Shown: positions 38,549 to 47,150, counted from the stretch's first letter. The stretch: 64,000 bases of DNA from Hebobacterum sp964559435 (GCA_964559435.1 CAZLHI010000001.1:1-64000); one strand, 5' to 3'. The notes: generated from the letters alone by a model not told the origin. Numbers and translations are program-made.

Positions 38549-39874
38549 CTACGAGCCCCCGTTCTCCCTCACCTGCACCGGATCGCCGTCCTGAAGGCCC
38601 TGGGCCCCGACGACGACGATGCTCTCTCCGGCGACAATCCCGGCCAGGATCTCGGCATGCAGGTCGTCCGAGAGCCCGACAGAGACCTCTCGCTGCTCGG
38701 CGTGCCCCGAGGTCACGACGAAGGCAAGCATCCTGCCCTCCCGTTCCACCAGCGCATCCTTCGGCACCACGACGGCCTCCGGCGATTCCTTGACGACGAT
38801 CATGCCCCTCCCGAACATGCCGGGCTTTGTGAGCTCGGTAGCCTCCACGATATCAATCCGAACCAGGAAGTCCCGGCTCTGGGGGTCGGCCACCGGCACC
38901 AGTCTCTCCACACGGCCCTCCACTCGTCGGTCGCCATTGCCCTGCACGACAACGTCGACGCGCTGGCCCGGTGCCACCCGCAGCGCCGCGCGCTCCGGCA
39001 CTCTCGCCTCGTAGTAGACGGAGGAGGGATCGGCCAGCACGAGCAGCGGCCCTCCCATCCCCGGATTGGTAACCTCTCCAGGCTCCACATGCCGCCGTAC
39101 GACTACGCCGGTGAGCGGCGACCGAATAACAGTGTAGCTCAGCCGCTCTCGGGCCTCGGCCAGCGCGCCCTGGGCCTGCTCCAACTGCGCGGCCGCCGCT
39201 TCCGTTTCTTTGCGCGCCGCCTCGACCTCCTTGGGGCGCGCGCCCTTCTCCGTCAGTTCCAGCGACTTCAGCGCCGCGTCCCGGTTCGTGCGCGCTCTAT
39301 CATACGCCGTCTGGGCCGCGTCAAGCTGCTGCTTGGATACTGCGCCCTCTTCGTATAGCTCGCTAACGCGCTTCAGATCAGCTTCGGCCGCCCGCAGCGC
39401 CGACTCCGCCTGCTCCAACTGGCTGCGCGCAATCGCCTTCTCCTCCGCGCGCGCTCCTTCTTCGACCAGTTCGAGCCGCCGCTGAGCGGCCTCCAGCCGC
39501 GCCCGGGCGGCTTTCGCCCCGGCCTCCGCCTGCTGGGCCTGGCTCGAAACCTGCGCGGCATCGAGCCTTGCGAGCACCTGACCCTCGACTACGGGGTCCC
39601 CCTCTCTCACCTTGACGTCCAAGACTTGTGCCGATATCTGGGCGCTCACTGCGGCTTCCCGCGCGGCGCGGATGGTCCCCGTCACAGTGACCGTCTCGGC
39701 CATCGACCCGCGCTCGGCCTCAGCCACGACTACAGGGACGCCCTGTTCGCCGCTCTCCGTGTTACCGCCTCGACCCCCTGCCGAGCGAAAGCATCCCGAG
39801 GCCGACGGCAGCGCCGCAAGCGCGAGCCCGGCCAGAGCCAGCTCCATCTGCCTCGCGAGCCTGGTCGCAGTCAT
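38549..39874 (-). CDS. RND periplasmic adaptor (membrane-fusion) lipoprotein
   Basis: A 441-residue HlyD/AcrA-type adaptor that links the RND permease to an outer-membrane channel. The ATG at 39874 overlaps the AbrB-type gene stop as ATGA and gives a lipoprotein signal (ALAALPSASGC). Lipoyl half-domains (GTIRAAREAAVSAQISAQVL and SYTVIRSPLTGVVVRRHVEP) flank a long coiled-coil hairpin of Ala/Glu/Arg-rich heptads (residues about 110-245). A barrel and membrane-proximal domain follow. No TolC-type gene is in the operon. Confidence 0.92.
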   Translation of the reverse strand: MTATRLARQMELALAGLALAALPSASGCFRSAGGRGGNTESGEQGVPVVVAEAERGSMAETVTVTGTIRAAREAAVSAQISAQVLDVKVREGDPVVEGQVLARLDAAQVSSQAQQAEAGAKAARARLEAAQRRLELVEEGARAEEKAIARSQLEQAESALRAAEADLKRVSELYEEGAVSKQQLDAAQTAYDRARTNRDAALKSLELTEKGARPKEVEAARKETEAAAAQLEQAQGALAEARERLSYTVIRSPLTGVVVRRHVEPGEVTNPGMGGPLLVLADPSSVYYEARVPERAALRVAPGQRVDVVVQGNGDRRVEGRVERLVPVADPQSRDFLVRIDIVEATELTKPGMFGRGMIVVKESPEAVVVPKDALVEREGRMLAFVVTSGHAEQREVSVGLSDDLHAEILAGIVAGESIVVVGAQGLQDGDPVQVRENGGS

Positions 39875-40146
39875 TGGCTCTTCGGCTCCTCTTCTCCGCT
39901 CTCGGCCATCTGTGCCACCAGATCCTGCCATTGCTGGAGCTCGTCGAGCACGGCCCTGAGGTCATCGACACAAGCCAGAACCAGGCCCCGAACGTGGGGG
40001 TGGCGGAATACCAGCAACTTGTCTCCGGCCTGAAGGCCGTGCCGCTTACGCGCCTCGGCAGGAATGACGACTTGGCCGCGCTCGCCAACCGTGACAGAGC
40101 CGTAGAAGAAGTCCGACACCGACAAAGCCTCTTTGGTCTCCGCCAT
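39871..40146 (-). CDS. AbrB/MazE/SpoVT-type DNA-binding regulator
   Basis: A 91-residue protein starting at ATG 40146 (GAGGAG nine bases upstream). The swapped-hairpin domain is SVTVGERGQVVIPAEARKRHGLQAGDKLLVF, followed by an acidic helical tail. Such proteins act as antitoxins or as transition-state regulators. There is no toxin gene beside it. Instead it is the first gene of the RND operon and overlaps the adaptor by four bases, so local control of the pump is the likely role. The upstream 60 bases are AT-rich and include TTGACA at 40213-40208, but no matching -10 was convincing. Confidence 0.85.
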   Translation of the reverse strand: MAETKEALSVSDFFYGSVTVGERGQVVIPAEARKRHGLQAGDKLLVFRHPHVRGLVLACVDDLRAVLDELQQWQDLVAQMAESGEEEPKSQ

Positions 40147-40369
40147 GCTCAACGTCTCCTCAAACACACATGTTACCCAGCTCACTGCCTGATATGTATG
40201 AAGAATGTGTCAAATCTGATAAACCCTACCAGACGCGCGAAGCGGATGTCAAAGGGGAGTTCGCCCGCATGGAGTGTCGTCGCGAGAGCGGAACCCCGAG
40301 TTGCACAAACTCGGGCCTGGGAGGGGCCGGCCTCTGGTGTGGACTCCGGCGAAGGTCGAAACGCGAGCC

Positions 40370-40606
40370 CTAGCCTGTCAAGAAAGGCGGGCGGCCCGAC
40401 TTCTCCGTCTCGTCGCGCTTCCGCTTCGCGTCTCCCGCCGCCTCCCTGATTCTGCGGAACCGCCGCACCGCCACCCAGACCATCGCACCGAGCACCAGCG
40501 CAAGCCACAACTGATACCAGGGGACGCTGAATCCCAGCAGCAGCGGCCACAAGCTGACGAGTGCTACGACGATGAGGATGGTCTCAACAGACTCCAGCCG
40601 TTTCAC
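40370..40606 (-). CDS. small membrane protein
   Basis: A 78-residue protein from a GTG start, with two adjacent hydrophobic segments (TILIVVALVSLWPLLLGF and LWLALVLGAMVWVAV) and a strongly charged C-terminal tail (RRFRRIREAAGDAKRKRDE). Positive charges after the second segment place the tail in the cytoplasm. No family is recognised. It is separated from the AbrB/RND operon by 220 bases. Confidence 0.5.
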   Translation of the reverse strand: MKRLESVETILIVVALVSLWPLLLGFSVPWYQLWLALVLGAMVWVAVRRFRRIREAAGDAKRKRDETEKSGRPPFLTG

Positions 40607-40654
40607 AATCGGGCTCTCTTGTCCGGCGTAGTGCAGGTTTCGCCATGCGCCCAG

Positions 40655-40725
40655 GTACCCCTACCCCGTAAGCCGGGAGTTCCGGAATCACGTACCCCTA
40701 CCCCGTAAGCCGGGAGTTCCGGAAT
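40655..40725. repeat. 34-bp perfect direct repeat upstream of the recombinase gene
   Basis: Two identical 34-base copies (starting GTACCCCTACCCC and ending GTTCCGGAAT) lie at 40655-40688 and 40692-40725, three bases apart. Each ends in the palindrome TTCCGGAA. The second copy is 30 bases before the chosen start of the XerC-like gene. Function unknown: regulator site, recombination site or recent duplication are all possible. Confidence 0.9.
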
Positions 40726-40755
40726 GTGGTAGCAATCTGCGTGCAAGCTCGCTCC

Positions 40756-41658
40756 ATGGACAACGACATAGACTCGTTCCTTTCAGAGTTGCGGAACGCC
40801 CGGGGCGCCTCTCAGGCGACGATACGCGCCTATGCCCATGACCTGAGGCAGTGCGGTGACTTCCTGGGCCGCGCGAAGCTGGCCGACTCCTGGTCAGATG
40901 TGAGGCCGTCCCATCTCCGCCGCTTCCTCTCACATCTTCATTCAAAGGACTACGCGCGGGCCTCCATTGTGCGCAAGCTGGCCTCGCTGCGCTCTCTGTA
41001 TCGCTTCCTGCGAGCGAACGACAAGGCCGCGACGGACCCAACCGTGGGCATCAGCTCGCCCCGGCAGCCACGGCGTCTTCCTCGCTTCTTGTTCGAGAGC
41101 GACGTCGAGAAGTTACTGTGCGCTCCCGATGCCAGCACGCCACTCGGCCTGCGCGACCGCGCCATCCTCGAGACTCTCTACGCCACCGGGGTGCGAGTAG
41201 GCGAGCTGGTGAGCCTGACGGTTTCCCAGTGCGAAGGGAGGTCCGAACTTCGCATCAGGGGCAAGGGCGGCCGCGAGCGCGTCGTCATGCTCGGCCGGCC
41301 GGCCTGCATGGCCATCGAGGCCTATCTTACGGCGGGCCGGCCGCACCTGCAGGCCCGCCGGGAAGGAGATGACGACGAGCGGCTGTTCCTCAATGCCAGA
41401 GGCGGCCCACTCACAGACCGCGGGGTGCGCCGGGTCGTCCATCGTCACCTGACCCGTGCCTGCGCCCAGCACGACATCGGCCCGCACGCCCTCCGGCATA
41501 CCTTCGCCACCCACTTGCTCGAAGCAGGCGCCGATCTGCGCGCCGTACAGGAACTCCTCGGTCACGCCAGCCTCAGCACAACCCAGATCTACACCCACGT
41601 CACCCGCCGCCGTCTGCGACAAGTCTACGACCAGGCCCATCCCCGGGCCGGTTCGTAG
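40756..41658 (+). CDS. xerC: XerC/XerD-type tyrosine recombinase
   Basis: A 300-residue site-specific recombinase. Residues 1-90 are the SAM-like core-binding domain; residues 110-300 are catalytic. All six active-site residues can be placed: Arg in GVRVGELVSL, Lys in IRGKGGRER, His and Arg in GPHALRHTFATHLLE, His in LLGHASLSTTQ and Tyr in IYTHV. Length and lack of mobile-element neighbours favour chromosome-dimer resolution (XerC) over an integrase, but no dif-like site was identified. The start at 40756 (MDNDIDSFLSELRNARG) suits the family; the ribosome-binding site is weak. Confidence 0.9.
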   Translation: MDNDIDSFLSELRNARGASQATIRAYAHDLRQCGDFLGRAKLADSWSDVRPSHLRRFLSHLHSKDYARASIVRKLASLRSLYRFLRANDKAATDPTVGISSPRQPRRLPRFLFESDVEKLLCAPDASTPLGLRDRAILETLYATGVRVGELVSLTVSQCEGRSELRIRGKGGRERVVMLGRPACMAIEAYLTAGRPHLQARREGDDDERLFLNARGGPLTDRGVRRVVHRHLTRACAQHDIGPHALRHTFATHLLEAGADLRAVQELLGHASLSTTQIYTHVTRRRLRQVYDQAHPRAGS

Positions 41659-41713
41659 CCCACCTCGCGCGTCCTCCGCCCCCTTGCGCCCACAGCCGGA
41701 TGCTTGCACGGCC

Positions 41714-43009
41714 TTAAGGGTAGATACCTCGTACCGTAGTGGCCTCGGCGACCTTGGAGATGGCCAGCATCAGGGCGGCGGTCCGCATATCCGTGTTTCG
41801 CTCCTGTGCCACCTCGTACACCGAGTGGAATGCCCGCTGCATGAAGGCCGAGAGGTTGTCGCACACTTGGTCCTCCGGCCACGAGAACTTCTGCAGGCAT
41901 TGCACCCACTCGAAGTAGGAGCAGACGACACCGCCCCCGTTCGCCAGAATGTCCGGAAGCACCATGATGCCGTTCTGGTGCAGGACGGCATCCGCCTCCG
42001 GGGTGGTCGGCCCGTTGGCTGCTTCTGCGATCACCTTCGCCTTGATCCGCGGCGCGTTCTCGGCCACGATCGCCGCCTCTAGCGCCGCGGGAACGAGCAC
42101 CTCGCACTCCAATTCCAGCAGGTCCGCCGGCCCGATCTCCTCAGACTCCGTGAACCCCACCACACTACCCGTATCCTGCTTGTGAGCCACAAGCGCGGCA
42201 ACATCCAACCCCAGGCCGTTCCGGATCGCCCCGCTCGAGTCACTCACTGCTATCACCTTGGCCCCCGCCATGGCAAGATGCTTTGCCGCCACCGACCCAG
42301 CGTTGCCGAAGCCCTGTATGACGACTCGCGCTCCTTTCAAGGTCAGCCCGATCTTCTTTGAGGCCTCCCGGATGACCTCCACACATCCGCGGCCCGTCGC
42401 CTCTAGCCTTCCCTCCGATCCGCCGATGCTCCGCGGCTTCCCCGTGACTACGGCCGGCACCGTGTACCCCACATGCATGCTGTACGTATCCATCATCCAC
42501 GCCATCACCTGCTCGTCCGTATACACGTCCGGGGCCGGAATGTCAGAGGACGGCCCCAGCAGCGGTGTGATCTCCGTCGTGTACCGGCGCGTCACCCCCT
42601 CCAACTCGGTCTGCGACATCTCCTTGGGATTGCAGATGACCCCGCCCTTTGCTCCGCCGAACGGAATGTCCACCACGGCGCACTTCCACGTCATCCACAT
42701 GGCCAACGCGCGTACCTCGTTCAGCGTGACCTGTGGGTGATAGCGGAGCCCGCCTTTCCCCGGACCCCGTGTCACGTTATGCTGGATGCGATACCCCGTG
42801 AACGTCTCCAGTGACCCATCGTCCATTCTCACAGGGAAGTGCACGCACAGCTCGCGCTTGCACGATCTCAGCAGCTTGCGGAGCCCCTCCGCCAACCCGA
42901 GCTCTTCCGCCGCGTGATCGAACTGCTTCATGGCGATCACATAGGGATCCGTCTCCACGGCTGCCGCCGTGGGTGCGCCGACCACCGGTTCGGTCATCGT
43001 CAGGCTCAC
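41714..43009 (-). CDS. gdhA: glutamate dehydrogenase
   Basis: Converts 2-oxoglutarate and ammonium to glutamate, or the reverse. The 431-residue protein has the Glu/Leu/Phe/Val dehydrogenase pattern: RIQHNVTRGPGKGGLRYH, the catalytic lysine in VDIPFGGAKGGVICNP, DIPAPDVYTDEQVMAWM, the Rossmann GFGNAGSVAA and EAANGPTTPEADAVL. Cofactor preference is not clear. It lies on the other strand from the glutamate synthase, with a 455-base region between the two starts, and NrpR just beyond, so all three probably belong to one nitrogen regulon. Confidence 0.95.
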   Translation of the reverse strand: MSLTMTEPVVGAPTAAAVETDPYVIAMKQFDHAAEELGLAEGLRKLLRSCKRELCVHFPVRMDDGSLETFTGYRIQHNVTRGPGKGGLRYHPQVTLNEVRALAMWMTWKCAVVDIPFGGAKGGVICNPKEMSQTELEGVTRRYTTEITPLLGPSSDIPAPDVYTDEQVMAWMMDTYSMHVGYTVPAVVTGKPRSIGGSEGRLEATGRGCVEVIREASKKIGLTLKGARVVIQGFGNAGSVAAKHLAMAGAKVIAVSDSSGAIRNGLGLDVAALVAHKQDTGSVVGFTESEEIGPADLLELECEVLVPAALEAAIVAENAPRIKAKVIAEAANGPTTPEADAVLHQNGIMVLPDILANGGGVVCSYFEWVQCLQKFSWPEDQVCDNLSAFMQRAFHSVYEVAQERNTDMRTAALMLAISKVAEATTVRGIYP

Positions 43010-43279
43010 TCCTTAACAGCTTCTGCGCCCACACGTTGGTGCCAGCTGGCGCGCGGGCCGCCGGCTCCGACCAGAGGGGCAGTCGGCCTCCTTCTTGGAC
43101 TTCTATCCGCTGCCTCCTCTAATAGGCTGTCGGCTACCTACTGCCGACCTCAGTCGCCTGCCTGCATCCCCGCTCACCCGGCATACGTGAAAGCGCCCAC
43201 CAGGCTCCCTCCGCAACCAGCTCCCCGCCCTCCAGGGCGCCCCGCCCTATCGACAAGGCGCTTTTGTCGTCTAGACCGC

Positions 43280-43308
43280 TTGCCGACTGCCGTCTTAATG
43301 GGTATACT
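43280..43308 (+). promoter_or_regulatory. sigma-70-type promoter for glutamate synthase
   Basis: TTGCCG (43280-43285), 17 bases, TATACT (43303-43308). The start would be near 43315, leaving a leader of about 150 bases. CTGCCGTC before the -10 and GACGGCAG just after the start are inverted copies flanking it. Several other TGCCGAC/GTCGGCT words occur in 43079-43365, between the divergent starts of gdhA and the synthase. No NrpR site of the archaeal form GGAA-N6-TTCC was found. No gene is evident in 43010-43464. Confidence 0.65.
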
Positions 43309-43464
43309 ATGTTCGGTGCGGACGGCAGACGGTAGCCGGTAGCTGCCTGCCGACTGAGCTCCGCTTCGCGGCACGGTCCGACCTTTCCTGGTGGGTCAAG
43401 GCACCTGTGTCATGGGGCGGCCGCATACGTGGGCGTCCCGACTCAACGCTAAGGAGAAGCTGCA

Positions 43465-45063
43465 GTGAACCTTGAACGGCCGAATGCGAACGACGTAAGC
43501 CAGACCGCGAACCGGTCGCGGAATGTCGTCCCTGGCTCCGGTATTTGTACCCGGTGCATCGACGGCTGCCGCGGCAACTGCGAGGTGTTCAAGAGCTCTT
43601 TCCGCGGGCGAGAGGTGATATACCCTGGGCCGTTCGGAACCCTGACGGCGGGCGGCGACAAGAACTACCCCATCGACTACTCCCATCTGAACATCATGGG
43701 GTACGCCCTCGGCGCGGAGGGCCTGCCTGAGGGGCAGGAGGGCAATCCAGACAACTCTCTCTTTCCGTTCGTCGATACGGAGACCGAGTACGGGGTGGCG
43801 AACAAGGTGAAGCTCCGAGCGCCTGTGTTCAGCGGCGCGCTGGGGTCGACCGAGATTGCGCGCCGCAATTGGGAGCACTTCGCCGCTGGCGCCGGCATCG
43901 CCGGCATCACGCTGGTGTGCGGAGAGAACGTCTGTGGCATAGACCCAGAGCTGAAGCTCGACAGCAACAGCAAGGTCGTCGAAGCGCCAGACATGCGGCG
44001 CCGAGTCGAGATCTACAAGAGGTGGCACGAGGGATACGGCGACATGGTGGTGCAGCTCAACGTCGAGGACACCCGGTTCGGTGTCGCCGAGTACGTGGTC
44101 GAGAAGCTCGGGGTAGAGACCATCGAGCTGAAGTGGGGGCAGGGTGCGAAGTGTATCGGCGGCGAGATCAAGATCGACTCGGTCGAGCGTGCCCTCGAGC
44201 TCCAGAAGCGTGGCTATCTGGTGACCCCCGACCCCTCGCTGGAGGCCAACCAGCGCGCCTTCCAGGACGGAGCGTTGAAGCAGTTCGAGCGGCACTCTCG
44301 CCTCGGCTTCGTCGATGAGGAAGACTTCATGAAGGAGGTCGAGCGCATACGGGGCCTCGGCGCCAAACGCGTCACACTGAAGACCGGCGCCTACCCCATG
44401 CGCGAGCTGGCGATGGCCATCAAGTGGTCGTCCGACGCCAAGATCGACCTCCTCACCATCGACGGCGCGCCCGGCGGCACCGGGATGAGCCCGTGGCGGA
44501 TGATGGTCGAATGGGGCGTGCCGACGTTTTACCTTCAGTGCATGACCAACGAGCTCTGCAGCAAGCTTGCGGCCAAGCGCGCCTTCGTGCCGGACATCGC
44601 CATAGCCGGCGGATTCTCGACCGAGGACCATATCTTCAAGGTGCTCGCTATGGGCGCCCCCCACACGAAGGCCGTGTGCATGGGCCGCGCCTTGATGATT
44701 CCGGGGATGGTCGGCAAGAACATCGGGCTGTGGCTGCAGCAGGGGGACGATGCCCTGCCGCGGACAGTGTCGCAGTTCGGCACGAAAGTCGAGGAGATCT
44801 TCGTCTGCTACGAGACGCTGGCGGCCAAGTACGGAAATGATGTGATGAAGGAAATGCCGCTCGGCGCTATCGGCATCTACACCTTCGTGGATAAGCTGAA
44901 GGTCGGCCTCCAGCAGCTCATGGCAGGAGCGCGCAAGTATCGGGTATCCGCCATCAGCAGAAATGACGTCGTGGCGCTCACCGAAGAGGCGGCCAGAATC
45001 TCCGGCATCCCTTACGTCATGGATGCCTATCGCGAGGAGGCGGAGAAGATACTCGAGGCGTAG
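43465..45063 (+). CDS. stand-alone FMN-binding glutamate synthase (archaeal type)
   Basis: A 532-residue protein matching the central FMN/synthase domain of GltB, without the glutaminase and GXGXG domains of the bacterial enzyme. The start is a GTG eight bases after AAGGAG. The N-terminus has a cysteine cluster (GICTRCIDGCRGNCEVF) that could bind an Fe-S cluster. ITLVCGENVCGIDP, IELKWGQGAKCIGGEIK, LLTIDGAPGGTGMSPW and IAIAGGFSTEDHIFKVLAMGA are the substrate- and FMN-binding segments. In archaea this subunit works with separate partner subunits, none of which is adjacent. Its neighbours are gdhA and nrpR. Confidence 0.85.
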   Translation: MNLERPNANDVSQTANRSRNVVPGSGICTRCIDGCRGNCEVFKSSFRGREVIYPGPFGTLTAGGDKNYPIDYSHLNIMGYALGAEGLPEGQEGNPDNSLFPFVDTETEYGVANKVKLRAPVFSGALGSTEIARRNWEHFAAGAGIAGITLVCGENVCGIDPELKLDSNSKVVEAPDMRRRVEIYKRWHEGYGDMVVQLNVEDTRFGVAEYVVEKLGVETIELKWGQGAKCIGGEIKIDSVERALELQKRGYLVTPDPSLEANQRAFQDGALKQFERHSRLGFVDEEDFMKEVERIRGLGAKRVTLKTGAYPMRELAMAIKWSSDAKIDLLTIDGAPGGTGMSPWRMMVEWGVPTFYLQCMTNELCSKLAAKRAFVPDIAIAGGFSTEDHIFKVLAMGAPHTKAVCMGRALMIPGMVGKNIGLWLQQGDDALPRTVSQFGTKVEEIFVCYETLAAKYGNDVMKEMPLGAIGIYTFVDKLKVGLQQLMAGARKYRVSAISRNDVVALTEEAARISGIPYVMDAYREEAEKILEA

Positions 45064-45105
45064 AGCCACACGGGACTGAGGCTCATCACCAGGGGCCGAC
45101 AAAGG

Positions 45106-45136
45106 TGGCGGCCGGCAATGCCGGCCGCCATTTCTT
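45106..45136 (+). terminator. intrinsic terminator after glutamate synthase
   Basis: TGGCGGCCGGC (45106-45116) pairs perfectly with GCCGGCCGCCA (45120-45130) around AAT, followed by TTTCTT. It lies 42 bases after the stop and before the convergent nrpR gene. Confidence 0.9.
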
Positions 45137-45164
45137 GCCCTAGCAGTAGAACCGCCGAAGGTGC

Positions 45165-46163
45165 TCAGAGATCGTAGACCGGCACGAGTTCGGACAGCTC
45201 CACGAGCGCGCTCATCGCCTTGTTCTGGACCGGGATGCCGCTCTCGGCCAGCGCCGCCACCGGTGTCAGACCGGCCACCACCGCCAGGCCGATTCTGTCC
45301 ATCGCAACTGGGACGCTCAGCAAAGGCTGGCTGGGCTTCCCCACGGCGAGGATTCCACCAAGTCCGTTGCGCTCGTACTGGTCGAGCGCCTCACGAAGAT
45401 CGTCCTCGGCCGCGGCAGGCACCTCGCGGAAGCTCGCCAGAATGCGGCCCCGTCCGACGAGACTCGCCTCCTTCACGCTCGTCATCTTGCCCCCGATGAA
45501 GAGCTCTGTGGGGTCGGCCGTTGTTCCGGCATAGGCGACGAGGTGTGTGAACCGAAGGGGCTTGTCTCGGTAGATTTCCAGCAGCCCGGCGTACTTCGAC
45601 TCGACCGGTATGCCCCTTTTCAGGAGCACGCCGTTGATAGTCACGGTGCAGACCGTGCCGAATCCGACCATGCCCTCCGGCACAGGAACTCCCCCGATGC
45701 TTTGGCCGGCGCGCCGGGCGATCACCAGTTCGGACATGCAGTATCCGGCACGAAACACATCCCGCATGATGTCCAGCGCCTCGTCGAAGCGGTCTTTCGG
45801 GATGTAAGAGACATTGAGGATGATCTCGCCTTTCTTCTCCTCCATATCGAACGTCGATCGGTAGGCGAGACTATCGATCTTCGATATGACGAACCCGAGC
45901 TTGTCGCTGACCCCCGCGTTCTCGATCTCCTGGCGGCCGCGGTCGGTGATGACCCGGCCCGGCTCCCCCAGGTTCCTCGTCAGCCCCCTCTCGTCCATCA
46001 GCCGGAGATGGTATCGGACGGTTCGCTCGCTCAGCTCAATGCCTTCCTCGCCAAGCCGGTTGGCAATGGCCCGCGCGCCGATGGGGCCATCGGACTCGGC
46101 GACGACTCTGAGTATGGCAAGCAGCTTGCGCTCCATGTCGGGGGCGGGATGAGTGCTGCGCAT
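45165..46163 (-). CDS. nrpR: NrpR-type nitrogen regulator
   Basis: NrpR, described in methanogens, represses nitrogen-assimilation genes and is released by 2-oxoglutarate. The 332-residue protein has an N-terminal winged helix (MERKLLAILRVVAESDGPIGA to SERTVRYHLRLMDERGLT) and one long NrpR effector domain (SDKLGFVISKIDSLAYRSTFD, EGMVGFGTVCTVTINGVLLKRGIPV, FREVPAAAEDDL, VVAGLTPVAALAESGI). Methanogen proteins often have two such domains; this is a single-domain form. AGGAGA precedes the ATG at 46163. The adjacent glutamate synthase and gdhA are the obvious targets. Confidence 0.88.
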   Translation of the reverse strand: MRSTHPAPDMERKLLAILRVVAESDGPIGARAIANRLGEEGIELSERTVRYHLRLMDERGLTRNLGEPGRVITDRGRQEIENAGVSDKLGFVISKIDSLAYRSTFDMEEKKGEIILNVSYIPKDRFDEALDIMRDVFRAGYCMSELVIARRAGQSIGGVPVPEGMVGFGTVCTVTINGVLLKRGIPVESKYAGLLEIYRDKPLRFTHLVAYAGTTADPTELFIGGKMTSVKEASLVGRGRILASFREVPAAAEDDLREALDQYERNGLGGILAVGKPSQPLLSVPVAMDRIGLAVVAGLTPVAALAESGIPVQNKAMSALVELSELVPVYDL

Positions 46164-46188
46164 ACCATCTCCTAGCGGGGAGCAATCA

Positions 46189-46227
46189 GTTCGAACCATG
46201 ATACCGCTTCGCGGGGCAAGCGCGCAA
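46189..46227 (-). promoter_or_regulatory. putative nrpR promoter with palindrome at the start site
   Basis: On the reverse strand TTGCGC (46227-46222), 18 bases, TATCAT (46203-46198). The eight-base palindrome GTTCGAAC (46196-46189) covers the predicted start site, where a repressor would block transcription. This could be self-regulation, but the same palindrome was not seen before gdhA or the synthase gene. Confidence 0.4.
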
Positions 46228-46367
46228 GAGGACCAGAGCAGCGCTCCAGATCGGCGCGCGGGAAATGCTGCCGGGCGACGGCACCTGCGGCAGGGCTTGG
46301 CGAGGCGCACTCGGCCGCCACGCGCAGGCGCCTGGCCGATTGCGCAACGATGGGCAGCGCAGCCGCG

Positions 46368-47150
46368 CTATCCGGGCGCTTGCTTGGCGATCTCAAGGAT
46401 GTCTTTCGCGGGCAGAAGGACCGGGATGGAGTCCTTGGCGCTGTCGGCGGCTGCCGGCATCGTCCGCAGCAGCATGATGCCGACGATGTTGCCGCTTGTG
46501 TCGAAAGCCGGGCAGCCAAGACCCGCCAGCCACGAGTTGACGCTGCACACATAGAACGTGCGCGGCTTGTCGATGATGGCCTGGATTCGGTCGAGGGCGA
46601 CCCAGGGGGCGCGGTTCCCGATCTCGCCGAGGCGCCCGAGGACCACGATGCGATCCATGATCTCGGGCTCGGCGTTCTTGCTGAGGTCGATGGCGGCCAT
46701 GGGCTGCTCGCGGATCTCGGAGGGCCGGACGAAGGCAAGGTCGAGGTCGCGGTCGCGGAGCACCACCTTGCTGGGGATCTCCGTGCCGTCGGCAGTGACG
46801 AGCTTTAGGTCCCGGATCTCGGACTCGAATCTGCAGGTCGGGTCCGTGTTGTCCGCTCGATAGTACGGGTCGAGCTCCGAGAGCGAGCAGACGGCGAGCC
46901 CGCTCGGGTCAATGACGGTGGCCCCGCTCTGGTTCGTGCGTTCTCCCTCCTCGGCTTCCTCTCCCTCGAACACCATCCGCAGGTTGAGGACGACCTTAAG
47001 CGTGACCAGGGCGTCCCCAGAAGTCTTGCTGATCCTGCGGGCGGCGGTTGCGGCCTCCTCGGCTGCCGCCGGCCGGAGAGATACCCCCCAGGCGAGCGCC
47101 CCGCATGCCAGCCATACGGTGATCACTATGCACCAGCGTCGTCCGATCAT
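46368..47150 (-). CDS. HtrA-fold pseudoprotease, exported
   Basis: A 260-residue protein with a signal peptide ending near RPAAAEEA. It follows the trypsin/HtrA fold: GATVIDPSGLAVCSLSEL stands where HtrA has its TNHHV histidine, RDRDLDLAFVRP keeps the catalytic-aspartate segment, and WLAGLGCPAFDTSGNIVGI stands where GNSGGPL should be. The catalytic His and Ser are therefore both missing. There is no PDZ domain. It lies 28 bases after the active HtrA gene, so a regulatory or substrate-binding partner role is likely. Confidence 0.65.
   Translation of the reverse strand: MIGRRWCIVITVWLACGALAWGVSLRPAAAEEAATAARRISKTSGDALVTLKVVLNLRMVFEGEEAEEGERTNQSGATVIDPSGLAVCSLSELDPYYRADNTDPTCRFESEIRDLKLVTADGTEIPSKVVLRDRDLDLAFVRPSEIREQPMAAIDLSKNAEPEIMDRIVVLGRLGEIGNRAPWVALDRIQAIIDKPRTFYVCSVNSWLAGLGCPAFDTSGNIVGIMLLRTMPAAADSAKDSIPVLLPAKDILEIAKQAPG

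Noticed and set aside
40208..40213. Complete sigma-70 promoter upstream of the AbrB-type gene
   Set aside because: TTGACA is perfect, but no acceptable -10 element lies 16-18 bases away.
40655..40725. dif site or integron-like attachment site
   Set aside because: The repeat is direct and lacks the paired 11-bp half-sites with a 6-8 base centre expected of dif.
43396..45102. 568-residue open frame opposite glutamate synthase
   Set aside because: It mirrors the whole synthase gene with no domain of its own.
46181..46200. tRNA T-loop-like word GGTTCGAAC
   Set aside because: No acceptor or anticodon stem can be drawn around it; it is better explained as a palindrome at the nrpR promoter.
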